Assembly (NCBI GenBank): GCA_026928325.1 | Contig: JAIXKS010000052.1 | Coordinates: 11,613-68,003 of the forward strand | DNA from: Chitinophagales bacterium | GTDB lineage: Bacteria; Bacteroidota; Bacteroidia; Chitinophagales; Saprospiraceae | Direction: 5' to 3' | Length of the DNA: 56,391 nt | Part shown: positions 54,083 to 56,391 of the stretch, piece by piece | Layout: each line of letters opens with the position of its first letter | Position numbering within the stretch: position 1 is the first letter of the stretch | Program-made: the position numbers and the translations under genes | Notes under the pieces: generated by a model | Database searches by the model: none | What the model saw: only the letters and a program-made list of their open reading frames with translations | Told to the model about the DNA's origin: nothing

Positions 54083-55394
54083 AAAAGAAATGAGATTGGG
54101 TGATGCTCTTGTTTCGCTAAAAACAGGCTTAAATCCACGAGATAATTTTCAACTTAACACAGCAGACGCTAACAATTGGTATATCACTGTTCGAGAACTA
54201 AGTGGAGTAGCTATAGACTTTTTGCCCCAAACGGACAAGGTAAATGATTTTGCACTGTGTTTAATAAACAATCGCTCAAATTTAGAAGTCGGTGATGTGC
54301 TGTTCTCTGGTACTGGCAGTATTGGAAAAACCGCTATAATTCGCGAAAAACCTCTCAATTGGAATATCAAAGAAGGTGTTTATACACTAAAGCCAAAGAA
54401 AAATATTTTAGACTCATATTTTCTGCTACTTCTGTTACAGTATTATTCTAAGACGAATATCTTCTTAAAGCTATCAGCTGGGTCAACTGTATTCAGCGTG
54501 CCTATGCAGTCACTTGCTAATTTTAAAATTAATTTGCCCGACCTCCCCACCCAAAAATCCATTGCCAAAGTCCTTTCCGATTTAGACGCCAAAATCGAGC
54601 TGAACAACAAAATCAACAGAGAGTTGGAAGCAATGGCAAAAACGCTGTACGACTATTGGTTTGTGCAGTTTGATTTTCCTGATGCAAATGGCAGACCCTA
54701 CAAATCCTCAGGCGGTAAAATGGTGTACAATGCCGAGTTGAAAAGAGAGATTCCTGAGGGGTGGGAGGTGAAGAAATTAATTGAAATTGAATATAACATT
54801 ATCACAGGCAAAACACCTTCTACAAAAGTATTAGAGTATTTTGGTGGCGATATCCCATTCATTACTATAGATGACATTAGGGGTCAATTATTCATACTTC
54901 ATGCTGAAAGAACATTGAGCATTCTTGGTGCAGATAGTCAATCTACAAAGTATTTACATCCTGGTGACATTTGTGTTTCTTGCATTGGTACCATTGGGGT
55001 AATTGGAATTGTAAGCAAGTTGTCTCAAACAAATCAGCAGATAAATTCTATAGCTGTCAAAAATTCATACAACAGATATTTTTTGCTGAATGCATTGAAA
55101 AACTATTTTGATTTTAATGTTGCCGCTAAAAAAGGTGCTGTTTTGTCAAATATGAATAAAGCTGAATTTTCAGACATTCCAATACTTGACTCAAGAATTG
55201 ATGTAAAGGAAGAATTCAATAAGATTGTTGAGCCTCTTTATAATAAAATAGAAATCAATCTAAAACAAAACCAACACCTCACCGCCTTGCGAGATTGGTT
55301 GTTGCCCATGTTGATGAATGGGCAGGTAACCGTAAAAGAAGCAGAGGAAAAATTAAGTATGGCGGCAGAGCCAAGTGTAAAATATGGGAATTAG
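54069..55394 (+). CDS. hsdS: Type I restriction enzyme specificity subunit HsdS
   Basis: HsdS recognises the bipartite DNA target and bridges HsdM and HsdR. The 441-residue protein has the two-repeat plan. Target-recognition domain 1 is at about 1-155 (VGDVLFSGTGSIGKTAIIRE). The first conserved coiled coil is LPDLPTQKSIAKVLSDLDAK / IELNNKINRELEAMAKTLYD. Domain 2 is at about 230-385 (GDIPFITIDDIRGQL ... PGDICVSCIGTIGVIG), with the second coiled coil (EINLKQNQHLTALRDWLLPM) at the end. Both halves are full length. The recognition domains are AT-rich against GC-richer spacers, as expected if they are exchanged by recombination. It overlaps hsdM by 14 bases. Confidence 0.96.
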   Translation: MATIKKEMRLGDALVSLKTGLNPRDNFQLNTADANNWYITVRELSGVAIDFLPQTDKVNDFALCLINNRSNLEVGDVLFSGTGSIGKTAIIREKPLNWNIKEGVYTLKPKKNILDSYFLLLLLQYYSKTNIFLKLSAGSTVFSVPMQSLANFKINLPDLPTQKSIAKVLSDLDAKIELNNKINRELEAMAKTLYDYWFVQFDFPDANGRPYKSSGGKMVYNAELKREIPEGWEVKKLIEIEYNIITGKTPSTKVLEYFGGDIPFITIDDIRGQLFILHAERTLSILGADSQSTKYLHPGDICVSCIGTIGVIGIVSKLSQTNQQINSIAVKNSYNRYFLLNALKNYFDFNVAAKKGAVLSNMNKAEFSDIPILDSRIDVKEEFNKIVEPLYNKIEINLKQNQHLTALRDWLLPMLMNGQVTVKEAEEKLSMAAEPSVKYGN

Positions 55395-55396
55395 CT

Positions 55397-56077
55397 ATGG
55401 CAAGAATCAGTTCAAGTACGCTTTTTAATTTCACAGATAGTATAGACCATTTGGTGGACAATCTGAAAAATGGTTTCTATTGCCATAATACCTACGAAAA
55501 ACTTCCACTCAAAAACAATGGCTACCGTGTGCCAATGGCTTGCTTTTGTGATATTCCCTTGAGTTTAATCAGCGAACATTTTGACTGGTATGGCAGATAT
55601 GGCATTGGCATCAAAAGAACCTACGCTCGTCAAAACGGTGTAAAGCCCGTGTGGTATGTTACCAGTGAAAGTAATTTGGTAAGAAACCTTGTAAAGAATA
55701 CTGACCTTTCAGAATATGAAAGAAAACACCTTGTACCCTATTTGAAGCAGTTTATTGGCAATCAACAGTACAAAGACGGAAAAGAGAAACGCAAGAAATT
55801 CTATGACGAACGAGAATGGCGATACATTCCCGACAACAGTTTGGTGGAATTGTACTTTGGAACAAAAGCACAACGAGAAAAGACAGAAGCCAAACAAAAT
55901 GGCGACAGAATGAAACTTGACCTCAATGAAGTAGAGTACATCATCATAGAAAAGGAAACAGATTTTGACAGGATGATAAAAGAACTGAGAACAATAGCCA
56001 AAAAAGACGAGAAGCTAAAATTTGAAAGTTTGATTGCCAAAATAATGACAGCAAAACAAATAGAAAGAGACTTTTAG
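55397..56077 (+). CDS. AbiGi-family abortive-infection protein
   Basis: This 226-residue protein matches the AbiGi family (former DUF2743). Diagnostic parts are FNFTDSIDHLVDNLKNGF (10-27), VPMACFCDIPLS (45-56), YGRYGIGI (65-72) and KFYDEREWRYIPD (134-146). In Lactococcus AbiG, AbiGi is described as the antitoxin partner of the AbiGii nucleotidyltransferase toxin. No AbiGii is visible here, although the window ends 314 bases later. It starts two bases after the hsdS stop and is thus the fourth gene of the restriction operon. I use the ATG at 55397; an upstream open frame would overlap hsdS. It may back up the restriction system or act alone. Confidence 0.78.
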   Translation: MARISSSTLFNFTDSIDHLVDNLKNGFYCHNTYEKLPLKNNGYRVPMACFCDIPLSLISEHFDWYGRYGIGIKRTYARQNGVKPVWYVTSESNLVRNLVKNTDLSEYERKHLVPYLKQFIGNQQYKDGKEKRKKFYDEREWRYIPDNSLVELYFGTKAQREKTEAKQNGDRMKLDLNEVEYIIIEKETDFDRMIKELRTIAKKDEKLKFESLIAKIMTAKQIERDF

Positions 56078-56219
56078 CCCACGCTATTGCTGGCACATTT
56101 GCAAAACCGCACCAGCCCACGCTAAAGCCAAGTTTTGCAAAAGAGCCACCAAACCACCGCACGACAAAAAACGGAAATATGACACATAAACTGACAGACG
56201 AAAAAGAACACCGAAGCGA
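56078..56219. other. Spacer between the AbiGi gene and attC-like site B
   Basis: No gene. It contains GCCCACGCT twice (56077 and 56114), CCGCACCAGCC (56107) and TTGCAAAAGAGC (56135), the last two also found in order in the hsdR leader. The conserved words on both sides suggest these spacers belong to the same cassette-end structure. Confidence 0.5.
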
Positions 56220-56347
56220 TAACATCACCTATACGCAAGCAGGGGTTTCGTGCTTCGTAGGACAGGAAAGTGGTAAATTTAAAGTTCAGTTCTTCGTAGG
56301 AAGTTCAGTGGTAAAAATCCCTGCCTGCGTATAGCTGAGAACCGTTA
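56220..56347 (+). repeat. attC-like palindromic site B, 128 bases
   Basis: The site runs from TAAC (56220) to GTTA (56344-56347), almost the same length as site A. The arms TATACGCAAGCAGGG (56230-56244) and its complement (56319-56333) match at 14 of 15. The loop starts GGGTTTCGTGCTTCG, like GGGTTTAGTGCT in site A, and also contains AGTTCTTCG. The right end is AACCGTTAT. The stem sequence differs from site A while the structure is kept, as in attC sites of different cassettes. Confidence 0.6.
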
Positions 56348-56371
56348 TGCGGCAGCTTAAAAGACGACACC
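56344..56371 (+). repeat. Conserved tail after attC-like site B
   Basis: GTTAT, then CAG, TAAAA, ACGA and ACC occur at the same spacing here and at 49204-49231 after site A: 20 of 28 bases are identical, plus AACC just before. It would mark the 5' end of the next cassette, which the window cuts at 56391. Confidence 0.6.
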
Positions 56372-56391
56372 AAACCAAAAAAAATCACCTT

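Noticed and set aside
55295-55396. Upstream extension of the AbiGi gene into hsdS
   Set aside because: It would overlap the conserved hsdS end by 100 bases in another frame; the ATG at 55397 begins the family N-terminus.
49082-56347. CRISPR array or phage att sites around the defence operon
   Set aside because: There are only two sites 7 kb apart with different stems and no short regular repeat-spacer series, no cas genes and no phage integrase.

Overview
The window reads as a chromosomal segment of a Bacteroidota bacterium, most likely a Saprospiria/Saprospiraceae-like lineage. This rests on three things: secreted proteins with C-terminal type IX secretion (T9SS) sorting domains and a PorV-family barrel, a TonB-dependent receptor with an N-terminal carboxypeptidase-regulatory domain, and Bacteroidota-type promoters (TAnnTTTG at -7, sometimes TTG near -33) with almost no Shine-Dalgarno sequences. 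The organism assignment is inferred from gene content.

Layout. 1-6.4 kb: the 3'-truncated adenosylhomocysteinase gene, a beta-CASP metallo-hydrolase, a flavin reductase and a TPR/PD40/SPOR envelope protein, all on the minus strand. 6.7-12.9 kb: a small lipoprotein gene and a T9SS-exported protein gene that diverge around an IS30-family insertion sequence, followed by a large subtilisin-like T9SS protease. 12.9-19.6 kb: a repeat-rich spacer, ligA, a secreted esterase, a bcp-type peroxiredoxin, a lytic transglycosylase with a DUF2480 gene, and scpB. 19.9-24.3 kb: three tandem exported amidohydrolase-family genes, of which only the middle one keeps the metal-binding HxH. 24.5-34.5 kb: housekeeping and envelope genes (ferredoxin reductase, glycosyltransferase, YkvA, thioredoxin lipoprotein, DUF6089 barrel, GH31 glucosidase, tRNA-Cys, MBL hydrolase, Lgt-like transferase, HIT protein, GreA). 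35-44 kb: a minus-strand module of a TonB-dependent receptor, a 1369-residue surface protein with a T9SS-like tail, and a PorV-family barrel. 44-48 kb: a D-2-hydroxyacid dehydrogenase diverging from a carB that lacks the MGS domain.

48.2-56.4 kb is an accessory island. An unrecognised exported 203-residue protein is followed by a complete type I restriction-modification operon (hsdR-hsdM-hsdS) whose fourth gene is an AbiGi-type abortive-infection protein. Two related non-coding palindromic sites of 126 and 128 bases bracket the operon. Both begin TAAC, have a long imperfect stem, and end AACCGTTAT followed by a conserved tail. They look like integron attC-type or other cassette-boundary sites, and they make the defence operon look like one 7.14-kb cassette. 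No integrase is in the window, so the mechanism is inference.

Several other intergenic repeats are visible: TAGTGC-ended MITE-like elements near 13.0, 16.8 and 48.2 kb, a hairpin core at 4.0, 13.1 and 16.8 kb, an inverted-repeat element at 24.4 kb flanked by an 11-base direct repeat, and word-like direct repeats near 1.5 kb.
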